Below are positions 1-9,030 of a DNA stretch of 11,211 nucleotides, piece after piece. Below the pieces are notes generated by a model. The model did no database searches and had not been told where the DNA came from. It saw only the letters and a program-made list of their open reading frames with translations. A program made the position numbers and the translations under genes. Location: the NCBI GenBank assembly GCA_031260095.1, contig JAIRKN010000052.1, positions 1-11,211 of the forward strand, written 5' to 3'. Source of the stretch: Tannerella sp. Its GTDB lineage: Bacteria > Bacteroidota > Bacteroidia > Bacteroidales > Tannerellaceae. Every line of letters starts with the position of its first letter. Position 1 is the stretch's first letter.

Positions 1-240
1 TTCGTTATAATGGCTGGCTATTCGATGACGAGGGGGGCATGACGGGAGCTTTGTCCGTCCTTTCAGCGACGCTTTCACTATTTCTTTGCGAACGGAGTGA
101 AGCAATCCAGGTGGATGAAGCTCCAGCCATTCCGCGTCGCAATGCTTCTTGCCATAACGGAATGTGTGTCCGGCATGACGGCGGCGTTGTTGGGGCAAGG
201 CATGCCTTGCCCGTATGCGTCGGTGGGTAAAGCAATCCGG
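1..240. repeat. GC-rich intergenic dispersed-repeat patch
   Basis: This stretch is clearly richer in G and C than the rest of the window and has no convincing gene. It contains a TTGCGAACGGAGTGAAGC-type unit running into AATCCAG (86-110), a second AAGCAATCCGG core (229-239), two copies of the 10-mer GGCATGACGG (37-46 and 172-181), and a 20-bp perfect palindrome (193-212). From memory, units of the form 'TTGCGAAC..AGTGAAGCAATCC' and 'GGCAAGGCATGCCTTGCC' recur as short dispersed intergenic repeats in many bacterial genomes; that identification is recall, not a search. Short open frames here, such as 39-230 and 97-366, look like chance. The patch may continue left of the window, so its true boundary and the upstream gene are unknown. 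Confidence 0.6.
193..212. repeat. 20-bp perfect palindrome
   Basis: The ten bases GGGCAAGGCA are followed directly by their exact reverse complement TGCCTTGCCC, with no loop, inside the repeat patch. It has no T-run on either side, so it is a poor intrinsic terminator. It is better read as the core of a REP-like dispersed element or as a protein-binding palindrome. The symmetry is seen directly; the role is inferred. Confidence 0.8.
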
Positions 241-453
241 CAAAATAACATCACAAAATTACGCCATGTGCAGCATAATTCCGTAAAAACAACGACCGGG
301 AAATTTGGTTTATTACTACACACGGACTCGACTAAAGACGATGGTTTTGAATTACAACATTTGTGAAATAAATACAAATTGCTTGCGGATTTAAGGCATA
401 TCTTAATTTTTTATGTAGTTTCTTCTATAAATTTTATCGAACATTTTTATGCG
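241..453. other. AT-rich non-coding leader, no gene seen
   Basis: Between the repeat patch and the tamB promoter the DNA becomes strongly AT-rich and carries stop codons in all frames. No RNA gene or convincing hairpin is visible. CAAAATTA at 254-261 reads TAATTTTG on the minus strand and fits the -7 box for a leftward gene outside the window, but no matching -33 element is seen at a suitable distance. Confidence 0.5.
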
Positions 454-489
454 TTTGTGTGTAATCTGAAAAATTTAATGCTAACTTTG
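454..489 (+). promoter_or_regulatory. Predicted sigma-ABfr promoter of tamB
   Basis: TAACTTTG at 482-489 matches the Bacteroidota -7 consensus TAnnTTTG exactly. A TTTG at 454-457 could serve as the -33 element, although the 24-nt gap is a little long compared with the usual 19-21. Transcription would begin near 495-498. Translation must therefore start downstream of that point, which limits the possible tamB start codons. Confidence 0.6.
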
Positions 490-500
490 TACCTGATTTT

Positions 501-590
501 ATTAATGGATACGCTATCAGAGGATTAAAATATATAATAATAACGGCATTAATACTGATCTTTATAGGTTATGCCCTCCCTGTTATTTCG
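501..590 (+). other. In-frame N-terminal membrane anchor of TamB lacking a normal start
   Basis: The tamB frame stays open upstream of the TTG at 591, back to a TAA at 462-464. Codons 516-590 encode a basic Arg-Gly-Leu-Lys segment followed by a long hydrophobic stretch (IIITALILIFIGYALPVIS). This is the N-terminal signal anchor expected of TamB/AsmA-like proteins. No ATG, GTG or TTG lies in this frame between the stop and 591; the candidates are ATT at 501 or another non-standard codon. An ATG at 505-507 is in a different frame and meets TAA at 526-528. An AGAGGA sequence at 519-524 resembles a ribosome binding site but has no proper start after it. A one-base indel between 507 and 525 would join the ATG to the anchor. 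Confidence 0.6.
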
Positions 591-3500
591 TTGAGTATAC
601 CTCAAGTGCAACGAAGTGTTACAAGTATTGCCGAAAAAGAACTTTCCAAATTGTTTGATACGTCCGTAAAAATAGGTCGGGTTGATATCAAATGGTTGAA
701 CCGTATTGTTCTCAGAGATGTTAATGTTGATGACAAAAAAGGAGAAACAGCACTGAGTGCCGGTAATATAACTGCGGGATTTAAACTGCTGCCCATACTC
801 AAAAATAAATGGGTGCTGACGACCGTGCGCTTATTCGGGATCACCTGCCATATACGAAAAGATACTCCCGGTAGTGAAACAAACATACAATTTATCATTG
901 ACGGTTTCTCAAAAAATCCGCAGGATAATAGCAGCAATATTGAATTACAAGTTCAGTCCATACTGATACGACGCAGTCATATTACTTATGATATACTGAA
1001 TAAAAATCATACGGAAAAACAATTCAATCCTAACCATATTCACGTTGATAACATCAGCGGAAAATTATCCCTCAGATATTGCAGTAAAGACAGCTTGAAC
1101 ATACAGGTCAACAAATTAAGCTTTGATGAAATATCCGGGTTGAATGTTGACAAATTATCCATGAATGTCATCGGGAACAGGGACACGGCGTATATAGAAA
1201 ATTTCACCCTCCTCCTTCCCCATTCTTTTATATCCATACCATCTGCCGGAATCGGTTTGTCCGGTGCAGACAGTCTTCCGGTAACCGGCAAATCACCTTT
1301 ACAGTTCAACCTGGCGCCATCCGGAATATCTCCGAAAGACTTCACTGCATTCCTGCCGTTACTAAAGGATTTTTCGGATGTGATTGAGATCTCAGGGGAC
1401 ATTTCAGGTTATGTCGATGACATTTCATTAAACAGATTAACACTGCAATACGGACAGGAAATGACGTTTGACGGAAATATGGAGCTAAAAGGATTAGTGA
1501 GCAAAAAGGATGAGTTGTACCTGCTCGGGCAAGTGAAAAAGTTAAATATAACAACCGAAGGATTAATAAAAATCAGCAATAATTTATATCCTAATAGGGT
1601 CATCCTGCCGGAACCGGTCCTGAAAATGGGAGAACTCGGATTTAGCGGTGAGATTTCAGGTTTTACAAATCATCTGGTCGCGTTCGGTAACCTCTCATCG
1701 GCAATTGGATCCATTCAAATGGATATGCTCATTGGGAACAAAAAAGACGTCGCTATGTATCTGAAAGGAAACATTGCATCATCCCAATTAAGGATAAACG
1801 AGCTATTCGAAGAAGGAAGCCCGTATGGCAATGCGCGTTTTAATGCTGAAATTGACCTCATACAACCGCTCAGGCAAAAGATTTCCGGGTCGGTCAAAGC
1901 TCAGGTAAATGAATTCGAATACAGAGGATATGACTATGAAAATATTTTTTTATCCGGCCAATTCAAAGAAAACGAATACGAAGGACTAATCCGTGTAAAC
2001 GATCCCAATGGGAAAGTGGAGATTCAGGGACTATTCAGAAACGAAAAGGAAAAATCTGTTTTCAATTTCATGGCAAACATCAGGAATTTTCACCCGGACA
2101 AACTATACATAACGGATAAATATGATAAACCGGATATATCGCTTGGGATAAACGCCAATTTTACGGGAAATAATCCGGATGATTTCGAAGGATATATCGA
2201 ACTGGAAGATTTATCCTTTTATACGGCTAAAGACAGTTTTACCATACATGATTTACGTGTGGAAACATCGGCTGACGAGCGTCCGTATAAACATACGAGT
2301 ATCTCATCCGATATTATAAACGGGGAAATAAAAGGTTTTTATTCTTTCTCGTCACTGACTCATGACTTATATCGCACGGTTGAAAGCTATCTCCCTTCTT
2401 TGGTAAAGACTTTAACGAATGAAAATGGCGCCCAAAAAAGTGAAAACCGGTTTGACTTCCTGTTTACAATTGATAATACGGAAAATATTTCAAATACATT
2501 AAAATTACCGGTGACCATCCTCCGGCCATCAAACATCCGCGGACATTATAACAATCATACAAATTCACTACTTACGGAAATCGACATTCCCGCTTTTAAG
2601 ATTGGTAAAACATCTTTGGATAACGTCAAACTACATCTCGACAATGCGGATGAATCCATTAACCTGCTACTAACAGCATCACAAAATTACAAAGGCAGTA
2701 CCCATAATTATATCAACCTGGCAGCTCATGCTAAAGAAGACAGTATAAACACTACTTTATACTGGACAAATGATAAAGAAGACACGTTTGAAGCTGAAAT
2801 AACAGCATCCGCTTTATTTATTGAAGAAGATGAAAACAATAAAAAACTGCGCACGGAGATTACAATACCACCCGCCCAAATCACACTGAAAGATTCCCTC
2901 TGGAATGTAGAACCTGCATCCGTGACCATATCCGGCGGCAATATCCACGTAGACAACTTTTATATTACAAAAAAAGACCAGTACCTGCACATCGACGGCG
3001 TCATATCCGGTAATTCAAAAGACTTGTTACTGGTGGATTTAAACGATATAGAAATAAGTTATATATTTGATGTGCTGAATATTCCGGCACTTCAGTTCGG
3101 CGGGCGCGCAACCGGTAAAATCAATGCGTACGACCTGTCGGGAAGCAGGATGATTGACGGAAGGCTGGAAATACAGGATTTCTCATTCAATCAAGCCGTA
3201 CAGGGAAAGCTCAGTTTGTCGAGTGAATGGGATAGTGACCGGCAGGGAATCCTGCTGTTAGGCTCCATATATCCTCATTATCCCGACCTGTCTGTCTTTA
3301 CGGATGTAAACGGATACATATTTCCTATCGGTGAAAATCAGGGTCTTTCACTTTATTTCGAAACCAACGATTTGAATATTGCTTTTCTACAAAAATACAT
3401 GAAAGCTTTCGCCAGTGATATAAGCGGAACCGGCTATGGAAAAGCACATCTTCACGGCCCTTTCTCCAACATCTTTTTAGAAGGTACGACTTATGTCAAA

Positions 3501-4991
3501 GATGGCAAAATGAAGATTGATCTCCTGAATACAACCTACTCTTTCTCGGATACGGTGGTAATGGATTCAACTTCTATCAAGACAAATAACACAATCGTAG
3601 CCGATAAGGATGGAAACGCCGGGATACTAAACCTTGATTTCAGACATGAAAATTTCAGGGATTTGAAATATGATATAAACGTGGAAGCAGACAAAATGCT
3701 GGTATATGATATTCCCGAACGGGTGAAGCCTCAGATATACGGACAGGTTTATGCCAGCGGAACAGCCAGGATAAACGGTACGGAAGATTTTGTAACCGTC
3801 GATGGAAACGTTCACAGTGAAGCCGGAACTACCGCGGGCTTCAATTTTATGGATAATTCAACCGTAGAAAATTATGATTTCATTACTTTCGTAGAAGAAA
3901 CAGAAAATATCCCTCGGCCGTCAAAGAATGAAAACGACTCAAAAGAACCGGCAATTAATGATGATTCTCCGATGGGTTACCAGTTAAATTTCCTGGTGGA
4001 CGTCACACCTGACGCCAAGCTGGAATTTATGATGGACGCCGCTTCCGGCGATAAAATACGTGGAAGTGGAAATGGAAATATACAGATACAGTACGGAAGT
4101 CAAAGCGATATACAGATGTTCGGAAATTATTTGATATCGGAAGGAACATACAACTTCAGCCTGCAACAGGTCATACGGAAACGTTTTAATATACGTGACG
4201 GCAGTATTGTTACATTCCAGGGCGATCCGATGACGGCCAATCTTAATATCAATGCCATCTATAACCTGAGCGCTAACTTACAGGATCTTGACGAAACCCT
4301 TTTATTGGAGACAGCCAATCCGAGCATTCCGGTGAACTGTATACTAAAAATTGACGGACGCTTGCAAAATCCGGCGATCACGTTTGATATAGAACTCCCT
4401 AATTCAAACAGCGAACTGGAACGGCAGGTCAAGTCGTTTATTGATACGGAAGATATGATGACACGGCAAATCATCTACTTGCTTGTGCTGAATAAGTTCT
4501 ATACCCCGGATTATTCGCGTAATGACTATCGTTCAAACGAATTTAGCGCCGTTGCTTCGTCCGCTCTCTCTGTCCAACTGTCGAATATCCTCAGTAGCCT
4601 GACCGACAAAGTACAGATCGGAACGAATATACGCTCCCGTCAGGATGGAATAAAAGACACAGAAATCGAAATGCTTTTGTCAAGCCGCTTATTAAACAAC
4701 CGGCTATTATTTAACGGAAACTTTGGCTATAAAGACAATTTCATCATGCAGAATGCGTTTGTCGGAGAATTTGACCTGGAATACAAACTCATACCCGGCG
4801 GAGAGATCAGCCTGAAAGCCTACAATCATGCCAATGATTTATACCGGTATAATGCAAAATCGCTTACCCGGCAAGGGGTTGGCGTTATGTTTCGCAAAGA
4901 CTTTATCACCCTGTCGGACGTTTTCAGGAGAAGGAAAAATGAAGGGAAACCGGATAACGCAAAGGATTCAAAAAACAACTCCGGAAGTTGA
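591..4991 (+). CDS. tamB: TamB-like translocation and assembly module protein
   Basis: This is a very large protein of at least 1466 residues. TamB proteins are AsmA-like bridge proteins that span the periplasm as a long beta-rich groove from an inner-membrane anchor to the outer membrane. They are implicated in outer-membrane protein assembly and phospholipid transport. The sequence is dominated by repeating beta-strand segments throughout. The C-terminal third, from about residue 1130, fits the TamB/DUF490 domain: the stretch with GNYLISEGTYNFSLQ, then the GSIVTFQGDP motif near residues 1204-1213, and a closing QGVGVMFRKDF motif near 1428-1438 followed by a short charged tail (DVFRRRK). The coordinates given use the TTG at 591, the first conventional start, but the hydrophobic anchor lies upstream, so the native protein is probably 20-30 residues longer. 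No tamA/bamA-type partner lies in the window. The next gene, glf, is 120 bp downstream with its own promoter. Confidence 0.88.
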   Translation: MSIPQVQRSVTSIAEKELSKLFDTSVKIGRVDIKWLNRIVLRDVNVDDKKGETALSAGNITAGFKLLPILKNKWVLTTVRLFGITCHIRKDTPGSETNIQFIIDGFSKNPQDNSSNIELQVQSILIRRSHITYDILNKNHTEKQFNPNHIHVDNISGKLSLRYCSKDSLNIQVNKLSFDEISGLNVDKLSMNVIGNRDTAYIENFTLLLPHSFISIPSAGIGLSGADSLPVTGKSPLQFNLAPSGISPKDFTAFLPLLKDFSDVIEISGDISGYVDDISLNRLTLQYGQEMTFDGNMELKGLVSKKDELYLLGQVKKLNITTEGLIKISNNLYPNRVILPEPVLKMGELGFSGEISGFTNHLVAFGNLSSAIGSIQMDMLIGNKKDVAMYLKGNIASSQLRINELFEEGSPYGNARFNAEIDLIQPLRQKISGSVKAQVNEFEYRGYDYENIFLSGQFKENEYEGLIRVNDPNGKVEIQGLFRNEKEKSVFNFMANIRNFHPDKLYITDKYDKPDISLGINANFTGNNPDDFEGYIELEDLSFYTAKDSFTIHDLRVETSADERPYKHTSISSDIINGEIKGFYSFSSLTHDLYRTVESYLPSLVKTLTNENGAQKSENRFDFLFTIDNTENISNTLKLPVTILRPSNIRGHYNNHTNSLLTEIDIPAFKIGKTSLDNVKLHLDNADESINLLLTASQNYKGSTHNYINLAAHAKEDSINTTLYWTNDKEDTFEAEITASALFIEEDENNKKLRTEITIPPAQITLKDSLWNVEPASVTISGGNIHVDNFYITKKDQYLHIDGVISGNSKDLLLVDLNDIEISYIFDVLNIPALQFGGRATGKINAYDLSGSRMIDGRLEIQDFSFNQAVQGKLSLSSEWDSDRQGILLLGSIYPHYPDLSVFTDVNGYIFPIGENQGLSLYFETNDLNIAFLQKYMKAFASDISGTGYGKAHLHGPFSNIFLEGTTYVKDGKMKIDLLNTTYSFSDTVVMDSTSIKTNNTIVADKDGNAGILNLDFRHENFRDLKYDINVEADKMLVYDIPERVKPQIYGQVYASGTARINGTEDFVTVDGNVHSEAGTTAGFNFMDNSTVENYDFITFVEETENIPRPSKNENDSKEPAINDDSPMGYQLNFLVDVTPDAKLEFMMDAASGDKIRGSGNGNIQIQYGSQSDIQMFGNYLISEGTYNFSLQQVIRKRFNIRDGSIVTFQGDPMTANLNINAIYNLSANLQDLDETLLLETANPSIPVNCILKIDGRLQNPAITFDIELPNSNSELERQVKSFIDTEDMMTRQIIYLLVLNKFYTPDYSRNDYRSNEFSAVASSALSVQLSNILSSLTDKVQIGTNIRSRQDGIKDTEIEMLLSSRLLNNRLLFNGNFGYKDNFIMQNAFVGEFDLEYKLIPGGEISLKAYNHANDLYRYNAKSLTRQGVGVMFRKDFITLSDVFRRRKNEGKPDNAKDSKNNSGS

Positions 4992-5081
4992 ATAAGTACC
5001 GTACCCACCGTATGAATCGTATGCTTTATTACCATAGCGAATTGTCTGCACATATTATTCTGCGAACTGCATTTTTTTCTT

Positions 5082-5089
5082 TATTTTTG
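5082..5089 (+). promoter_or_regulatory. Predicted -7 promoter box of glf operon
   Basis: TATTTTTG matches TAnnTTTG and lies 22 bp before the glf start codon. No clear TTTG -33 element is visible at the standard distance, so this rests on the -7 box alone. It suggests the Galf gene pair can be transcribed independently of tamB. Confidence 0.55.
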
Positions 5090-5111
5090 CAACCGCATAA
5101 AATAGGAGATC

Positions 5112-6215
5112 ATGTATAATTATCTTATTGTTGGCTCCGGACTGTTCGGCTCTGTTTTTGCCCAGATAATGAACGAAAACGGAAAAAGCTGCCTTGTCAT
5201 TGACAAACGTCTTCATGCCGGTGGAAACATCTACTCAAAAGAAGATCACGGTATAAAGGTGCATTTGTACGGAGCGCATATTTTCCATACGGACAACGAA
5301 GAAGTCTGGGACTATATGAATCGTTTTACCCGTTTCAACCATTATCGCAACTCGCCGCTGGCATATTACAAAGGAACATTGTATAACCTTCCGTTTAATA
5401 TGAATACATTCAACAAACTATGGAATGTGAATACGCCGCAAGAGGCGAAATGTAAAATCCGTGAACAGTGTGACAGGTATAAGCATATAACCCACCCGTC
5501 CAATCTGGAAGAACAAGCGCTGAAACTTTGTGGTGATGACATTTATTATACATTTATCAAAGAATATACGGAAAAACAATGGGGACGTCCGGCGAAAGAA
5601 TTACCGGCCTCTATCATCAAACGGATTCCGCTTCGTTTCACTTATGATAATAATTATTTTGACGATCCTTATCAGGGAATCCCCGAAAACGGATATGATG
5701 CACTCATAAAAAATCTGCTAAATAATATACATGTCGAAACAGATACGGATTATTTCGGTAACCGAAACTATTTTCACTGTATTGCAGAGAAAATACTCTT
5801 CACCGGATGTATTGACGAATATTTTGAATATCAACTCGGAAAACTGGAATACAGAAGCCTGAAATTTGATCATATTCATCTGAATACGGACAATTATCAA
5901 GGGAATGCCGTCATTAATTACAATGAAGCGGAAGTGCCGTACACGCGGATCATCGAACATAAACATTTTGAATTTGGCAAACAACCCTCTACGATCATAA
6001 CAAAAGAATACCCCCTGGAATACAGTTTATCCGGGGAGCCTTATTACCCGATCCATGACGAAAAAAACTCAAAGCGTTATCTTGAGTATAAAAAACTTGC
6101 GGCAAACTATCCAAACACGATCTTCGGCGGACGGTTAGGCCAATATGCTTATTTTGATATGGACGATACGGTTGCTGCCGCTATATCGCTTGCAAAAAAA
6201 GAATTATCCTCATAA
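5112..6215 (+). CDS. glf: UDP-galactopyranose mutase
   Basis: This flavoenzyme interconverts UDP-galactopyranose and UDP-galactofuranose in the cytoplasm and so supplies the donor for galactofuranose-containing surface glycans. Its 367 residues equal the length I recall for E. coli Glf, and the similarity is collinear end to end. Visible motifs are the FAD-binding GSGLFG (8-13) with acidic Asp31 after the second strand, HAGGNIY (35-41), GAHIFHT (54-60), NLPFNMNTF (92-100), YTEKQWG (152-158, with the conserved active-site Trp157), KRIPLRF (170-176, Arg171 aligning with the first active-site arginine), PYTR (276-279, Arg279 aligning with the second) and GGRLGQYAYFDM (339-350). All key residues are intact, so the enzyme should be active. 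AGGAG lies three bases before the ATG. The downstream galactofuranosyltransferase starts 9 bp after the stop, which implies one transcript. Confidence 0.96.
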   Translation: MYNYLIVGSGLFGSVFAQIMNENGKSCLVIDKRLHAGGNIYSKEDHGIKVHLYGAHIFHTDNEEVWDYMNRFTRFNHYRNSPLAYYKGTLYNLPFNMNTFNKLWNVNTPQEAKCKIREQCDRYKHITHPSNLEEQALKLCGDDIYYTFIKEYTEKQWGRPAKELPASIIKRIPLRFTYDNNYFDDPYQGIPENGYDALIKNLLNNIHVETDTDYFGNRNYFHCIAEKILFTGCIDEYFEYQLGKLEYRSLKFDHIHLNTDNYQGNAVINYNEAEVPYTRIIEHKHFEFGKQPSTIITKEYPLEYSLSGEPYYPIHDEKNSKRYLEYKKLAANYPNTIFGGRLGQYAYFDMDDTVAAAISLAKKELSS

Positions 6216-6224
6216 AATCCAATC

Positions 6225-7268
6225 ATGGCTAAATTTTATCTATCCAAAAATTACAACGACACAACAAGCGCCGGAAATAAAGCGAAAACAGATATCGAAC
6301 AAATACTTTCAGAATTGGGATATAAAAATGCAGGGTTGGCGCAGACCGCCTGTTCCAATAAGATCGTGGGGTTTATCCTGACTTTCATAAGCGTATTGAA
6401 GGTGTTTTTTACTATCTCCGCAAACGATCTTATCGTCATCCAGTATCCATTCAAAAAATATTACTCATTTGTATGCAATATCATACATTTCAGAAAAGGA
6501 AAGGTGATTACGGTCATTCATGACTTGGGGGCTTTCCGGCGAAAAAAGTTGACGGTAGAAAAAGAGATCAGGCGATTGAACCATACGGACGTCCTGATTG
6601 TACACAACGACCACATGAAAGAATGGCTCTTGCAGCAAGGATATAGCAAACCTATGGTATGTCTCGGAATCTTCGACTATTTATCTTCTTCCGAAAACGA
6701 CAAACCGCATACATTTGACGGGCAACTCATTAAAGTCATCTATGCAGGAGCTTTAAGTGATAAGAAAAATAAATACCTGTATGAGTTGGACGACAAGATC
6801 GCAAAATGGCAATTTGAACTCTATGGCAGTGGCTTCAGAGAAAACAGGATAAAAAAGAAAAGTCATTTCAAATATAACGGTTTTATTCCTTCCGACCGGC
6901 TTATAGAACAGGTTGATGCACATTTCGGACTGATATGGGAAGGTGATTCCATATCCACCTGTTCGGGCAATTTTGGGGATTATTTAAAGTTAAACAACCC
7001 CCACAAAGCATCTTTATATATCCGCTGTAATCTTCCGTTAATTGTCTGGGAAGAAAGTGCATTAACTGCATTTATTTCCGAAAATAAAATCGGAATTTGC
7101 ATTCATTCCCTGACAGAGCTGGATACCGTACTGCCTGCCATATCTGTTGAATCGTATAATGAAATGAAAGAAAATATCGAAAAAATTAACAGGCGGGTAG
7201 CCTCCGGCTATTATATTAACAAAGCGCTGAATGAAGCAGATATATATCTTCACGAAAATTATACCTGA
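6225..7268 (+). CDS. Galactofuranosyltransferase, WbbI-like
   Basis: This 347-residue protein is predicted to transfer galactofuranose from UDP-Galf to a glycan acceptor on the cytoplasmic side. The sequence resembles the family of E. coli WbbI (beta-1,6-galactofuranosyltransferase), a GT-B type enzyme. Visible marks are an N-terminal half with the ITVIHDLGAFR motif; IKVIYAGALSDKKN near residue 165, which opens the C-terminal donor-binding half; and the family's donor-site block WEGDS (238-242) followed by GDYLKLNNPHKASLYI (251-266) and LPLIVWEESA. A hydrophobic stretch at about 48-63 may help membrane association; I see no certain transmembrane helix. The gene lies 9 bp after glf, the enzyme that makes its likely donor, which strongly supports the Galf assignment. 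Linkage and acceptor cannot be read from the sequence. No other glycan-assembly gene is present. Confidence 0.85.
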   Translation: MAKFYLSKNYNDTTSAGNKAKTDIEQILSELGYKNAGLAQTACSNKIVGFILTFISVLKVFFTISANDLIVIQYPFKKYYSFVCNIIHFRKGKVITVIHDLGAFRRKKLTVEKEIRRLNHTDVLIVHNDHMKEWLLQQGYSKPMVCLGIFDYLSSSENDKPHTFDGQLIKVIYAGALSDKKNKYLYELDDKIAKWQFELYGSGFRENRIKKKSHFKYNGFIPSDRLIEQVDAHFGLIWEGDSISTCSGNFGDYLKLNNPHKASLYIRCNLPLIVWEESALTAFISENKIGICIHSLTELDTVLPAISVESYNEMKENIEKINRRVASGYYINKALNEADIYLHENYT

Positions 7269-7315
7269 TGACCGGGACACTGCTCCGAATCACGGAAATG
7301 GCGGAATGAAAGCCG

Positions 7316-7885
7316 TTAAAACCTCAATCCCGGCATCAACAATCCCAGCATAAATTCGAGTACAAGTGGGGTCGCTATGATGATAGCTGTGGCAAAACTC
7401 ACAAATTTAAGCTGTTCCGGCTCCTTCACGCCCATATAAGGAACAGCTCCTTCCCATACAATATAGATCGTGTATAATATAAAAAAACGGAGAAAGAAAA
7501 ATTCCGGTAATAAGCTAAGCAGGATATTCAGGGAAAACATTAATGCCGAAGAATAACCGACGAAATTCTGACAAAGCTTCATGTTTTTTCCCCGCTTGAA
7601 CAAAGAATGCCACACTTCATTCAGCAAATACGAAGCAAGAAAAAAACCTCCAAAAACAGATAATAATGCAAGTATTGCAGACTTAAGCGCTATTTGTACA
7701 TCAAATTCCTTACGTGTAAACAAAACGCCGATAAATGCAGCCATCGTAATCAATCCAATAAAAGGATAGACAAAACCGGACAGGAATTTTTCATTATCAT
7801 CCATCCGCTTTTCACTCAACTCTTTCCATACCTCCGAAGGCTTGAATATTAGTGATATTGTTGTATTGAATAAATCTTTGAACAT
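7316..7885 (-). CDS. Yip1-family integral membrane protein
   Basis: This 189-residue polytopic membrane protein fits the bacterial Yip1 family. It opens with a short amphipathic N-terminus (FKDLFNTTISLIFKPSEVWKEL), which is typical of the family, where an IF.P...W motif precedes the membrane core. About five hydrophobic segments follow, at roughly residues 36-58, 66-90, 108-127, 130-147 and 160-187, with a charged loop (SLFKRGKNMKL) between the second and third. The biochemical function of bacterial members is not established. The start is supported by AAGGGAG on the minus strand (7893-7899) seven bases upstream and by a strong promoter. The gene converges on the galactofuranosyltransferase with a 47-bp gap and diverges from the lipoprotein gene. 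Confidence 0.8.
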   Translation of the reverse strand: MFKDLFNTTISLIFKPSEVWKELSEKRMDDNEKFLSGFVYPFIGLITMAAFIGVLFTRKEFDVQIALKSAILALLSVFGGFFLASYLLNEVWHSLFKRGKNMKLCQNFVGYSSALMFSLNILLSLLPEFFFLRFFILYTIYIVWEGAVPYMGVKEPEQLKFVSFATAIIIATPLVLEFMLGLLMPGLRF

Positions 7886-7907
7886 AATTTTTCTCCCTTA
7901 GATTTGG

Positions 7908-7938
7908 CAAATATAACACAAGCCGGGCAAAAGACAAA
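7908..7938 (-). promoter_or_regulatory. Predicted sigma-ABfr promoter of the Yip1 gene
   Basis: On the minus strand TATATTTG (7908-7915) matches TAnnTTTG, and TTTG (7935-7938) sits exactly 19 bases upstream as the -33 element. This is the most complete promoter in the window. The Shine-Dalgarno AAGGGAG and the start codon follow within 25 bases. Confidence 0.75.
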
Positions 7939-7969
7939 AAGAGAACCTGTATAAAACAAAAAAATATTG

Positions 7970-7977
7970 TACTTTTG
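7970..7977 (+). promoter_or_regulatory. Predicted -7 promoter box of lipoprotein gene
   Basis: TACTTTTG matches TAnnTTTG and lies 27 bp before the start codon. The expected -33 position holds only CTGT (7947-7950). With the oppositely directed promoter at 7908-7938, this makes a compact back-to-back promoter region. Confidence 0.6.
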
Positions 7978-8004
7978 CAGTGAAATATTAAAATAAACAG
8001 AAAA

Positions 8005-8880
8005 ATGAAGAAGAAGCATTTCTTTTTATTCGCAGCTATATGGTGTGTTTGTTGCAGTTCCTGTAAAAAAGAAAAATTGGCGATTGCCGGTAGCGGCTGG
8101 CAGGAAATAGCTATTATTGATAAAGCATCAGGCAATATTGAATGGAAATATCAACTTGAGAAAGAAGACGAATGTAATGACGTCGAAGTAACACCTGAGG
8201 GTCATGTCTTATTTGCTTATTCAAAAGGCGCCAGGCTGATAAACCGTAATCATGAAATCATCTGGGACTATAAAGCGAAAGATAATGAAGAAATCCATAC
8301 CGCTACACGTTTGAAAGAAGGGGGTTATATGCTTGCCGTATGCGGCGAACCTGCACGAATCGTCGAACTGGATGAAAATGGTAAAGAAGCCAAAGAAATT
8401 CCTTTTCGTACAATCATTTTTGATACACATAAACAATTCCGCCAGGTCGCAAAAACCGATGACGGATTATACCTTATACCGCTTATCGAAAAGCGAAAAA
8501 TATTACAGATATCGCCCGAAGGCCGTAATAAAGGGAGTGTATACGTAGGATACGACCTTTTTTCCGTAAAACCGCTGGAAAACAAAAATATGCTCGTATC
8601 ATGTGGTCGAGATGGTAAATTGATAGAAATAGATCCTGCAAAGCAACATGCGGACAGTACCATTGTCACAAACAGAATCAAAGGGGCGTCCCTTCTCTAC
8701 GTAGGAGAAATATTCTTATATAAAAACGGAAACAAACTGATAGCCAATTCAAACATGTATAGTGATGACAAATCACAGCCATTATTATTAGAAATAGACC
8801 CGGATAACGAAGTTATTTGGAGCCTTCCGTTCAATAGGGAAATAAAAAATATCACAACCGTATATTCATTCTTCGAATAA
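8005..8880 (+). CDS. Predicted lipoprotein with PQQ-like beta-propeller repeats
   Basis: This 291-residue exported protein begins with a basic tip (MKKK), a hydrophobic core and a cysteine cluster ending CSSC. Cys20 is the most plausible lipidated residue, though Cys16 or Cys17 cannot be excluded. The residues after Cys20 (KKEK) are basic, not the acidic surface-export signal described for Bacteroidota, so a periplasm-facing location is more likely. The mature part carries propeller-like repeats about 40 residues apart: IEWKY (45-49) with DVEVTPEGHVLFAY (59-72), then IIWDY (85-89) with TATRLKEGGYMLAV (99-112), and a final VIWSLPF near the C-terminus. This pattern resembles PQQ-like or arylsulfotransferase-like beta-propellers. 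I see no catalytic residues that fix an activity, so a binding or scaffolding role is equally possible. Confidence 0.75.
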   Translation: MKKKHFFLFAAIWCVCCSSCKKEKLAIAGSGWQEIAIIDKASGNIEWKYQLEKEDECNDVEVTPEGHVLFAYSKGARLINRNHEIIWDYKAKDNEEIHTATRLKEGGYMLAVCGEPARIVELDENGKEAKEIPFRTIIFDTHKQFRQVAKTDDGLYLIPLIEKRKILQISPEGRNKGSVYVGYDLFSVKPLENKNMLVSCGRDGKLIEIDPAKQHADSTIVTNRIKGASLLYVGEIFLYKNGNKLIANSNMYSDDKSQPLLLEIDPDNEVIWSLPFNREIKNITTVYSFFE

Positions 8881-8883
8881 AGA

Positions 8884-9030
8884 TTAAATACAATTCATCA
8901 AAACGAGAGAACCCGTCAAAAGGCTTTCTTCCGTTTTTTTATGCCTGATTTCTTTTAGCATCGGAATCCGAATCATGTATTCATTGGGATATTCCTGAAT
9001 GAACTCCTGCATTTGGGCAGACTTTTATTT
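8884..9030 (-). other. Possible frameshifted 3' extension of the LpxC-like gene
   Basis: In another minus-strand frame overlapping the last 40 bases of the LpxC-like gene and running past its stop, codons 9012-8884 read as a protein-like 42-residue tail (MQEFIQEYPNEYMIRIP, then MLKEIRHKKTEESL and onward) ending at TAA 8884-8886. An AATAAAAG run near 9022-9032 separates the two frames. One added A there would fuse LpxC residues up to about 304 to this tail, giving a protein of about 350 residues. The tail does not resemble FabZ. It overlaps the possible terminator, so both readings cannot be fully right. It could also be chance. Confidence 0.3.
8902..8940 (+). terminator. Possible intrinsic terminator between convergent genes
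   Basis: AACGAGAGAACC can pair imperfectly, with bulges, with GGCTTTCTTCCGTT, and seven T residues follow at 8934-8940. It lies 22 bp after the lipoprotein stop and would end that transcript. Read leftward, the stem is followed by a shorter T-run, so it may also serve the lpxC-like gene. The pairing is imperfect and the assignment is tentative. Confidence 0.4.
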